Shown piece by piece: positions 24,557 to 31,900 of a stretch of DNA of 47,232 nucleotides; position 1 is the stretch's first letter, and each line of letters begins with the position of its first letter. The position numbers and the translations under genes are program-made. The notes beneath the pieces are model-generated. The model did not search any database. It worked only from the letters and a program-made list of their open reading frames with translations, and was not told the origin of the DNA. This DNA is from a virus, in IMG/VR virus record IMGVR_UViG_3300032298_000435, positions 1 to 47,232 of that record; one strand, written 5' to 3'.

Positions 24557-25510
24557 TTATATTCTTAGTTTTAACTTAAACAACTTTTCAAAGTCCATCG
24601 TATCACAACTATCTATCATTTGCCAAGTTTTTTCAAAACCTATTACACTTGGATCTTTACCGTCCAATATTATCAATTTAGTCGGAATACTATTCTTGAT
24701 TAGAAACTCACAGATTTTGATGGAATCTTTTATCGCATCATTGTCTAATAAAATATGTACCATCGGAACATCGTGTTCTAATAATTTTAATTTTAATTGT
24801 TTGCTTAATGTCTTTCCAAACAATGGTATACAATTATTTTTAACTGCAATAGCATCAAATGGTCCTTCAACCAATGTTATAGGTTGTTCAAAATTAATGA
24901 ATAATTCAAACCCAATAATATTCTTTGATGCGGAACAACTCACATATTTCAATCCTTTGGTGTCAAAAAAACTTCTGGCAGTATAAAAATTCAATGTACC
25001 ATTACTATCATATGATGGTATTACCACTCTATTTTTTAAATCGCCTTCAGTACAATATCCAATATTATATCTTATAATATCATTCTTAGTTATATTTCTG
25101 GACTTGAGATACTTTAATGCGTGTTTATATTCCAGTTCATTTATCGGTTCACTAATAGGTTTATATTCTTTTGGTAGTTTTACCAGTTTTATTTCTTCTG
25201 GTTTATCTTCAAAAGAAATAGAAAATTCATCAATAGATTTTTTATAAAACGATTTCTGGCTTAATCCAATTGATGTATAATATTCTGCGGGAGCATTTAA
25301 TTTCTTAAATAAAGACTTGAAACTTGTTCCACTAAATCCGCATACCCAACAATTATATTTGCCTGTATATAAATTAATTTCTAGTTTTCTTTTATAGTGT
25401 TTGCAAGATGGACAATGATAAACCGCATCAGTTCCTTTACGAATCTTAGGAACTTGATGTAACAGTTTATTTAAAACAGATATTATTGCCTCTTGATATA
25501 ACAACATCAA
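24557..25510 (-). CDS. 61: DNA primase (DnaG type, T4 gp61-like)
   Basis: Makes RNA primers for lagging-strand synthesis, normally with a gp41-like helicase that is not in this window. The 317 residues have a zinc-binding N-terminus with Cys33, Cys36, Cys54 and Cys57 (CPSC and CWVC), then a KYLKSRNITKNDIIRYNIGY segment, followed by the TOPRIM domain with Glu in TLVEGPFDAIA near 215 and the D-x-D of HILLDNDA near 250. Length is close to T4 gp61 (342). The start may be the first or second Met (MML). It sits between the DUF2786-like gene and the gp47/46 fusion, an all nucleic-acid cluster. Confidence 0.92.
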   Translation of the reverse strand: MMLLYQEAIISVLNKLLHQVPKIRKGTDAVYHCPSCKHYKRKLEINLYTGKYNCWVCGFSGTSFKSLFKKLNAPAEYYTSIGLSQKSFYKKSIDEFSISFEDKPEEIKLVKLPKEYKPISEPINELEYKHALKYLKSRNITKNDIIRYNIGYCTEGDLKNRVVIPSYDSNGTLNFYTARSFFDTKGLKYVSCSASKNIIGFELFINFEQPITLVEGPFDAIAVKNNCIPLFGKTLSKQLKLKLLEHDVPMVHILLDNDAIKDSIKICEFLIKNSIPTKLIILDGKDPSVIGFEKTWQMIDSCDTMDFEKLFKLKLRI

Positions 25511-25531
25511 TAATACTTTACAGTAAAAGTC

Positions 25532-26194
25532 TTATTCAATCAACTTTTTATTTGGGTCATTTTTTACCCACGGTTTTTTATCCAATGCAACTGCAATTTT
25601 CATCAACTTAATTGGATCAATTGGTTTTTCTTCTTGAACATCTTCAGAAAGATCTTCGGAATTTTCTTTTTCATCTGATGTTTTATCGTCATTTCCTTCG
25701 GTTTTTTGTTCCGTTTCTTCTTCTTTAACATCTTCGGGTGGAGTAGGTGGAACATCTTGTTGAATATTTTCTTGTGTATATGTTTGATGTTTTGGAATGT
25801 AACCTATTACATTTCTTGCAATTATTCCCTGCATTAAATATCTTTTATAATCATTATACATGTCTCTATAATATTCAAATGCGTTGTTAATATTTTCATA
25901 TTCACATAATTTTATACGAATGCAAATACAATTATTTTTTTCTTTCCACTTTAATCCGGGAACATCCATTATCATACAACAAATATTGATGAGCAATTCT
26001 CTCTCATTTTTATCGTTTATAACGATATAATAATCTTTGGATTCTTCTGATATAGATATTTCTTCTGGGGATATATTATATTTTTCACATATCCGTTCTA
26101 ACTTTTCTTTAGCCGCATTTCTTTCACCGCCTTTACCTTTTTCGGCTAATGCTTTTATCTTTTTTGCTAACTCTATTATTTTGTTGCGGTTCAT
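25532..26194 (-). CDS. DUF2786-like protein with long acidic linker
   Basis: Encodes 220 residues. Residues 1-45 (IIELAKKIKALAEKGKGGE, then AAKEKLERICEKYNIS) match the helical pattern of DUF2786, a short domain of unknown function found in many phage proteins. Residues 50-110 form a small alpha/beta region. From about 135 to 190 it is a Glu/Asp/Pro/Lys-rich disordered linker, and it ends with a short basic tail. The start overlaps the RuvC-like gene by 62 bases in another frame. A later start would remove the conserved first helix, so the overlap is probably real. Function unknown; its neighbours suggest a DNA-related role. Confidence 0.75.
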   Translation of the reverse strand: MNRNKIIELAKKIKALAEKGKGGERNAAKEKLERICEKYNISPEEISISEESKDYYIVINDKNERELLINICCMIMDVPGLKWKEKNNCICIRIKLCEYENINNAFEYYRDMYNDYKRYLMQGIIARNVIGYIPKHQTYTQENIQQDVPPTPPEDVKEEETEQKTEGNDDKTSDEKENSEDLSEDVQEEKPIDPIKLMKIAVALDKKPWVKNDPNKKLIE

Positions 26195-26699
26195 CTTTGT
26201 ATAATGAGCAAACTATACCATCATACATATCACCGTTTCTTTCATCCCAATTACCCTTTTTGTTAAGAACTGTAAATTTAACTACATCTGGACAAAGTGA
26301 TTCTAGTTCTGATTTTACAAATTGTTTTGATTTAACACCTTTAATTCTACACTTACCAAATAACTGTTTACGCATAGTGTTAACAGATAACAGATTTACC
26401 TTGACTTTAAAGTGTTCTTCAATAATATATGAAAATACGGCATTATGCCTAGCTAATGTAATTATAACTTGTTGTGATGTGAATCCACCAGCAAATCCAC
26501 TAAGAGCAGCTTCTAAATTAATGACTGTGACATCTTTAATTAATGGATTCTTTTCCAATTCAGATATAACAAAATAAGTTTTTTCTTTTGTTATTTCAAA
26601 CTTTTTGGTATCAATATAACCGGCATCCAAGACTTTACCGTCTTTACTAAATGCCCAACCTGTAACTGATGTAGATGAATCTAAACCTAATATAACCAT
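26133..26699 (-). CDS. RuvC-like Holliday junction resolvase / RNase H-fold nuclease
   Basis: Encodes 188 residues. It begins VILGLDSSTSVTGWAF with the first catalytic Asp at position 7. The second acidic residue is Glu63 in VINLEAAL, and a late acidic pair lies in NGDMYDGIVCSLY near 155-160. This order (D, E, then D-x-x-D near the end) is that of RuvC-type resolvases. T4 itself uses the unrelated endonuclease VII to trim branched DNA before packaging, so this protein probably fills that job here. The C-terminal 20 residues are basic and are encoded by sequence shared with the next gene. It could also be a nuclease with another branched-DNA substrate. Confidence 0.85.
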   Translation of the reverse strand: MVILGLDSSTSVTGWAFSKDGKVLDAGYIDTKKFEITKEKTYFVISELEKNPLIKDVTVINLEAALSGFAGGFTSQQVIITLARHNAVFSYIIEEHFKVKVNLLSVNTMRKQLFGKCRIKGVKSKQFVKSELESLCPDVVKFTVLNKKGNWDERNGDMYDGIVCSLYKDEPQQNNRVSKKDKSISRKR

Positions 26700-26711
26700 T
26701 TAAAATACATA

Positions 26712-26876
26712 TCAACCTTTTTTATTAGGTGCGTAATTTTTACCAGTAAAATTTTTTATATATTTAGTACTATATACTTTATATCTATCTTCTAACTTTA
26801 AATTTAAAGACGGTCTTTTATTATTAGGTAAAGAAGTTGGCAGTGGAGTTGGAAGCGGTGTAGGGTTAATCGCCAT
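26712..26876 (-). CDS. 54-aa small protein, relative of the 79-aa neighbour
   Basis: This ORF has a Pro/Thr/Leu-rich start (MAINPTPLPTPLP) and a core RPSLNLKLEDRYKVY. The core resembles RESLNKSLEERYKTQ in the adjacent 79-residue protein, which suggests the two arose by duplication. The ATG lies three bases after the stop of that gene, so translation is likely coupled. The C-terminus is basic (GKNYAPNKKG). No function can be given; small size and position after large virion proteins suggest a minor structural role. Confidence 0.65.
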   Translation of the reverse strand: MAINPTPLPTPLPTSLPNNKRPSLNLKLEDRYKVYSTKYIKNFTGKNYAPNKKG

Positions 26877-26879
26877 AAC

Positions 26880-27119
26880 TTACTTATATCTTTTGGTATC
26901 AAGTCCGTTTAAATAAAGGGATTTGCCTTTTTTGATTCCTTCAATTCCAAGACCTTCTTTTCCACCAGCTGCAAAACCTGGCTTAGTCCAATCTTTTTCT
27001 AATTGTCCGAAAATATCAGGAGTAGCCTTTTTAGCATCAAAAGCTCCACCAACTTTTTGAGTTTTATATCGTTCTTCTAAACTTTTATTTAAAGATTCTC
27101 TATTTAATGGTGTTGGCAT
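26880..27119 (-). CDS. 79-aa small protein
   Basis: Begins MPTPLNRESLNKSLEERYK, followed by a Gly/Lys-rich basic segment. It shares the S-L-N-x-x-L-E-[ED]-R-Y-K core with the next gene downstream. There is no membrane segment or Cys. It follows the FG-GAP protein gene after 28 bases, with TATTTATA 17 bases before its start. The function is unknown. Confidence 0.65.
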   Translation of the reverse strand: MPTPLNRESLNKSLEERYKTQKVGGAFDAKKATPDIFGQLEKDWTKPGFAAGGKEGLGIEGIKKGKSLYLNGLDTKRYK

Positions 27120-27136
27120 ATATTATACTTTCTTTT

Positions 27137-27144
27137 TATAAATA
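27137..27144 (-). promoter_or_regulatory. TATTTATA motif upstream of 79-aa gene
   Basis: Minus-strand TATTTATA lies 17 bases before ATG at 27119. The spacer AAAAGAAAGTATAATAT also contains a weak purine stretch. Confidence 0.35.
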
Positions 27145-27147
27145 TGT

Positions 27148-29463
27148 TTAGATATCCCATTTTACCAAAATATTTAGCGGTAATTCACCACTATTTTTAA
27201 TTGGCATACCCAATTTAGCCACAGCAACCAAATCACCACCACTATAAAGTCCTACAGTTGTTATATATGGTGCCAAATAAGAACCAGTTGGGTCAATTGA
27301 AGAACTATAATTAAATCCAAAGAATTCTTGTTTTATAGACTTACCACCAAATTTACCCGTCTTTTGTTCAATATAACTTATAATTTGTTGTAAAGTTTTT
27401 CTGGAAGACTTTGGTTCTACATACTTGAATAATTCGGTTTGATTCAAATTATTATTAAAATACTTCCATAGTATGTACATATCATTCAAATTAACTTTAT
27501 TATTACCATCAATATCAAAGTTTTTATAATTTGATGTTAAATTTGAATTGTAATTGGATGTATAACTTGAAGAAATGTTATAATTTGCAGAATAAAGATT
27601 AAATAATGATTGTTCATCATTTGTAAATGTCATATAATCCCACCAATTATATGATGTATTGATTTGATAATTAATATATTTTAAAATCAAATCTAAGTCG
27701 GTAAAATCAAAAGATTTATTATTATCAATATCAAATTCAAATGTATTTGGAATTAATGATGTAGGATTTGTACTATAATTAAATTCTCCCGATTCAATTC
27801 TACATAATACTTGTTTTTCATATATTTTAACATTGCTCTTATATTCAATATTATATTGAGATTGTAATGGATTGGAACGATCTTTTAATAAATTATCAAA
27901 AATAGAACCACTATTTGATAATATAATCTTACCGTCTCTATAAAATACATTTCCTATATGATAATCATTAACAATATCATTGAAATTGTATATATATGAA
28001 TAACCATTGATGGTATCATATATTGAAGATGTCATTTCACTTGGATTTACCAAGAATAATGGAGAACCAATTGACACTATATTATCTGTAATTGCAGAAC
28101 TATATCCAAATGTTGTATAAGGATAACCATATTGTTTCTTTTTAGTTACTACAGATTTTATTTCCCATAGTGATGTAGATAGTGAAGATGTATAGTAAAC
28201 AAATTGTCCTAATGTATCAATTACACTGTCATTTGGGTTACAATCAAATCTTTTATTAATTGTATTTTTAATATAACTGGAACTAAATTGACTAATATCT
28301 TTTGTACTTGTAGCAATCGCATTACCATTATAAATGTCAACAGAATATCCTAAATTATTTGATTCTAAAATATTTTCATTTCCAAATGATTTTTCTAATA
28401 AAAACCAATCAGTTGCATCCGAACATTTTTTCCAAAAATAAACTGCTCCTCTATTTCTTAAAATTGTAGAACCACTCCATTCATAGTAGTACATATCATT
28501 AGGTGATCCTACTATAAGTGTATCTCCATAGATTGATACAGAATTACCATAGTTACTGCCACTTGGTTGAATTCCTGGAAAATAAGGTTTTGTATTAATG
28601 AAATTTAACGAACCCGTAATATTTCTATTTTGATCCAATATATCATTTTCTACCCATTGATTTGTAGATGTATTTAATTCGTATACATAAACCGCACTTC
28701 CTGTTGACTTATTACCAACTACTATTCTATTTGATCCACTCGGATCAATCTTAACCACACTACCATAATAATAATCCGCAGGTAATCCACCAGGAGATAA
28801 TGTTTGATAATGATTCCAAACACCTAGTGATTGTGTGTATATATAAGCACAATTATTTTTACTAGAACCTACTACTAGTTTATTTTGATAAATTGAAACA
28901 GATTCACCAAATGTAGAATATTCCAAATTATCAAATGAATTTGTAATACTATATTTTGGATAATAAACCGTTCCAGAAACATAACTACTTGAATAATCAG
29001 ATAAATCATATATATCAACACAAGAACCTGTGTTAACTATAGAACCGTTAATCAATGAAAATCTATAATATGGATTTCCAATTACTACTACAGATCCAGA
29101 TACATCTACAGATACACCATAAGAATCATCATAAATAACAGGATTCCATCCGCCCAAATCAATTTCTATGTTCAATCCTAAAACAGGAACAGATGATGTA
29201 TCCGCATTAATATATGTAATATCTACACTACTAGTATCAGCCGACAAATACCCACCAAAATCATCCGGATTTATGTATTTATAAAATATAAAATTAGGAT
29301 TATATAAATCAGTATTTTTAGAATATTTAAATATTTCAACCGATCCTTTATTGTTTAATACAAACGAGCCAGATAAAAAAGATGTAGGATTTCCAACTGC
29401 TACATAATCTCCGTCAGCAGCAATTGAATATCCTGTTTTTAATTTATAAATTGGATCGGTCAT
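27148..29463 (-). CDS. FG-GAP-type beta-propeller virion protein with two dockerin-like calcium loops
   Basis: Encodes 771 residues. Seven repeats of the pattern G-x-S-[VI]-x(5-8)-[LIV]-[VA]-[VI]-G-[NS]-P run through the first 480 or so residues (for example GYSIAADGDYVAVGNP, GNSVSIYGDTLIVGSP and GYSSAITDNIVSIGSP), as in FG-GAP or integrin-like seven-bladed propellers. Two EF-hand/dockerin-like loops follow: DIDNNKSFDFTDLDLILKYI near 582 and DIDGNNKVNLNDMYILWKYF near 648. The last 40 residues (ITTVGLYSGGDLVAVAKL) match the end of the 368-residue protein at 30096-31202. The gene overlaps its upstream neighbour by four bases. A receptor-binding or baseplate-peripheral role is likely, but is inferred from architecture. 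Confidence 0.8.
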   Translation of the reverse strand: MTDPIYKLKTGYSIAADGDYVAVGNPTSFLSGSFVLNNKGSVEIFKYSKNTDLYNPNFIFYKYINPDDFGGYLSADTSSVDITYINADTSSVPVLGLNIEIDLGGWNPVIYDDSYGVSVDVSGSVVVIGNPYYRFSLINGSIVNTGSCVDIYDLSDYSSSYVSGTVYYPKYSITNSFDNLEYSTFGESVSIYQNKLVVGSSKNNCAYIYTQSLGVWNHYQTLSPGGLPADYYYGSVVKIDPSGSNRIVVGNKSTGSAVYVYELNTSTNQWVENDILDQNRNITGSLNFINTKPYFPGIQPSGSNYGNSVSIYGDTLIVGSPNDMYYYEWSGSTILRNRGAVYFWKKCSDATDWFLLEKSFGNENILESNNLGYSVDIYNGNAIATSTKDISQFSSSYIKNTINKRFDCNPNDSVIDTLGQFVYYTSSLSTSLWEIKSVVTKKKQYGYPYTTFGYSSAITDNIVSIGSPLFLVNPSEMTSSIYDTINGYSYIYNFNDIVNDYHIGNVFYRDGKIILSNSGSIFDNLLKDRSNPLQSQYNIEYKSNVKIYEKQVLCRIESGEFNYSTNPTSLIPNTFEFDIDNNKSFDFTDLDLILKYINYQINTSYNWWDYMTFTNDEQSLFNLYSANYNISSSYTSNYNSNLTSNYKNFDIDGNNKVNLNDMYILWKYFNNNLNQTELFKYVEPKSSRKTLQQIISYIEQKTGKFGGKSIKQEFFGFNYSSSIDPTGSYLAPYITTVGLYSGGDLVAVAKLGMPIKNSGELPLNILVKWDI

Positions 29464-30083
29464 ATATCAGTAAATTCTATTTCTTGATAAGTAGAAAAAT
29501 AACTCCCACTAAGTATTAAATTTTCATTTCCGTCATCTACTATTAGATAACTAGAATCGTATTGATTGTCTATTATTGTTACACTATATGGCGAAATTTT
29601 TTCTCCGAAATTAATTCTTGGAATTGTAAATACATCCATTACATCTGTCAGAAGTCTATATGTAGTATCTAAATTGAAATTTTCTACACCCCATAATTGA
29701 GTTGGATTATTATATGTGTTGTAAAATAATTGTTTATTTGTACTATATACCAATCGCATATAAGTACCATCCGTATTAGTTGGATTAGATGTTGAATTAT
29801 AATATTGATTACCAACAGGAAAAAATGTGCCTGTAATGTTTAAACCACGATGATATTGAACAAAATCATCACTTTGTTGTTGTAACGCTAAATCACAATA
29901 ACTGTTTGTTACAGGTAAACTTGTACCGTCGCCGTAATCAATATAAATATGAGATATCGATCCACTTAATGATCCAGACATCCATAATATTAAATCCGTA
30001 GCTTCAATATTTGTAGGATTCCAGATTTTATTAGCAACAAATGGTGTAACTTGGACATCATCTCTGTTTAGACTTTTAATCAT
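29460..30083 (-). CDS. Hypothetical virion protein
   Basis: Encodes 207 residues, beta-rich, with many Tyr, Thr, Asn and Asp. It includes SHIYIDYGDGTSLPV near 44-58 and a run of aromatic residues in the middle. There are no catalytic motifs or transmembrane segments. It is placed between two large structural proteins, 12 bases after one and overlapping the next by four, so it is part of the same operon and probably a virion component. No family recognised. Confidence 0.7.
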   Translation of the reverse strand: MIKSLNRDDVQVTPFVANKIWNPTNIEATDLILWMSGSLSGSISHIYIDYGDGTSLPVTNSYCDLALQQQSDDFVQYHRGLNITGTFFPVGNQYYNSTSNPTNTDGTYMRLVYSTNKQLFYNTYNNPTQLWGVENFNLDTTYRLLTDVMDVFTIPRINFGEKISPYSVTIIDNQYDSSYLIVDDGNENLILSGSYFSTYQEIEFTDI

Positions 30084-30095
30084 GTATCCATTAGT

Positions 30096-31202
30096 TTAAA
30101 AATCAAGTTTTACTCTAATCAACAATTCACTATCAAAAGTTTTTTGTGTTGGTTGACTTAATTTAGCAACAGCTACAAGTTCATTATCACTGTCATATAA
30201 ACCAACTGTAGTAATATATGTGGTAGGATTATTTACGAAATCGCCAATCTTAATAGCACCTCTTGATAATACAGTACCATTTAAACTATCAGTAGTACCA
30301 TTTGCAATGAATGTTGGATTGTTTGTGTAGTTAAAGTCTTGATTTTTTACTCTTACGAAATATTGGGCAGAAGGTAAATATTCAGACTTTCTTACTTTAA
30401 ATGTCTTGGTTGTACATTTAGTAATTGCTTGGAACATAGTTCTTTGATTCAATGCGTATGTATTTGCTTGATCTGCAACACTCGCAAATGATCCCGTCAA
30501 AGATACTCCAACCGAAGAACTAATTGCACCTGCGTTTAATACAACTGTACCTGTTTTTGGATAAAATAATCCAACAGAATTGTATGTAATAATTCCACCG
30601 TTTGAATATGCAGATGGAACACCATCATTGACACTTCCACTAACAATGTTATAAACATCCAATTGTTTTTTAACTACAGAAGAATCATCTATGAATGTAA
30701 ATTGTCCGTTGGAACCACTAATACTAAATTCAATTTGTCCTTCATCCACACGATCTTTGTATTTATCTGCGGATAAATTTAATACTACTATACCAGATGC
30801 GGTAACAGATGTAGTTGAATCTGTAGCAGTAGATACTGTATAATTGCCAGATTTAAAATTGAAAAATGTATCATCTGGTGTCAACAATACATTCTTATAT
30901 TGATTGTAAATTGCTTGTGTAGGGCGAATATATAATGTAGTTGAATCTGTAATAGAAGATCCAGAACCATAATAGTCACCATATGTTATTGAAAAATGTG
31001 GTTGGTTTTGGTAATAAACATTGTAATAATACAATCCGTTTTGAACATCATATTGGTTTGATCCCGTCAATACTACTTGAGTTGACGATGTTGTAAAAGT
31101 TGATTGTGTTACTGCATAATTGCCGTCAACCCAAAATCCAGAAGAAACCTTATTGATTCTTCCGGCTACGATATCTGTAGATTCAAAGTTTTTAAAAATC
31201 AT
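30096..31202 (-). CDS. Virion structural protein sharing a C-terminal module with the FG-GAP protein
   Basis: Encodes 368 residues, predicted mainly beta, with Ser/Thr/Gly-rich strands. The first half includes YNVYYQNQPHFSITYGDYYG near 52-71. The C-terminus YITTVGLYDSDNELVAVAKL followed by a hydrophobic strand matches the end of the protein at 27148-29463. The shared tail probably docks both proteins to the same partner. I recall proteins with this kind of ending as baseplate-associated structural proteins in marine T4-like phages, but its exact T4 counterpart is not evident. Confidence 0.75.
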   Translation of the reverse strand: MIFKNFESTDIVAGRINKVSSGFWVDGNYAVTQSTFTTSSTQVVLTGSNQYDVQNGLYYYNVYYQNQPHFSITYGDYYGSGSSITDSTTLYIRPTQAIYNQYKNVLLTPDDTFFNFKSGNYTVSTATDSTTSVTASGIVVLNLSADKYKDRVDEGQIEFSISGSNGQFTFIDDSSVVKKQLDVYNIVSGSVNDGVPSAYSNGGIITYNSVGLFYPKTGTVVLNAGAISSSVGVSLTGSFASVADQANTYALNQRTMFQAITKCTTKTFKVRKSEYLPSAQYFVRVKNQDFNYTNNPTFIANGTTDSLNGTVLSRGAIKIGDFVNNPTTYITTVGLYDSDNELVAVAKLSQPTQKTFDSELLIRVKLDF

Positions 31203-31221
31203 ATTTTATTAAGCGGTTGTA

Positions 31222-31854
31222 TTATTGAACTGTAATAGTAACTGTAATTGTTAAACTACCACCACTTTCATTTCCAATGATAGTTAATGTTGTAGTCGTA
31301 GTAGATAACAAAGCGTTATTTGGTACAAATTTAAACTTATTACCAACCACTACTTGAGAAGCAGCAGTTACGGCATCACCAGCAAAACTTGGAATAGTTG
31401 CACTAGTAGAGTTAATACTATTTGTTTCAGTAACTAACAATGTTCCGGCATTCTTATTACCCAATATGGCAGTATATCCTAGTGTTGTATTGTATGTTGG
31501 ATTGGTACTTGGAGAAATTATGAATTCACTTGTATTCAATCTATCGGTTGTAATACTTGTTTGTGCGATAGAAATTACTGGAATTGCGGTTACTCCTGAT
31601 GGCAATGTTACCAACTTGTACTTCATTACTTGTGTTTCATCGCTAAATGGTTCCAATACTGGAATATTTCTTATAGCGATATCGTAAAATGCACTACCAA
31701 GTGGATGTGTTGAATTGTATAGATTATAATCAATTTCGTCATCCGCAAGCGCAAATGATGAAATGTTCAAAGATCCGTTCTTTGCTAACAATTGTCTACC
31801 TTTTTGTGTTAAAATCGCATCAACTGTTATAGTTTTGTTGTCTAGATATGCCAT
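31222..31854 (-). CDS. Conserved T4-like virion structural protein
   Basis: Encodes 210 residues. It begins MAYLDNKTITVDAILTQKGR and continues with FALADDEIDYNLYN near 35-48, a signature I recall from uncharacterised structural proteins of cyanophages and other marine T4-like phages. The C-terminal half is Thr/Ser-rich and beta-stranded, ending in a TITVTITVQ strand. It lies between the 1411-aa protein and the 368-aa protein. Minus-strand GATAAATA lies about 15 bases before its start. Probably baseplate or tail associated. Confidence 0.8.
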   Translation of the reverse strand: MAYLDNKTITVDAILTQKGRQLLAKNGSLNISSFALADDEIDYNLYNSTHPLGSAFYDIAIRNIPVLEPFSDETQVMKYKLVTLPSGVTAIPVISIAQTSITTDRLNTSEFIISPSTNPTYNTTLGYTAILGNKNAGTLLVTETNSINSTSATIPSFAGDAVTAASQVVVGNKFKFVPNNALLSTTTTTLTIIGNESGGSLTITVTITVQ

Positions 31855-31900
31855 ATAGTATAAGTATATTTATCAATAAATATTATTCATTAAATCTTTT

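Noticed and set aside
24549-24986. 145-aa plus-strand open frame
   Set aside because: Antisense to the primase gene, whose zinc and TOPRIM motifs confirm the minus frame.
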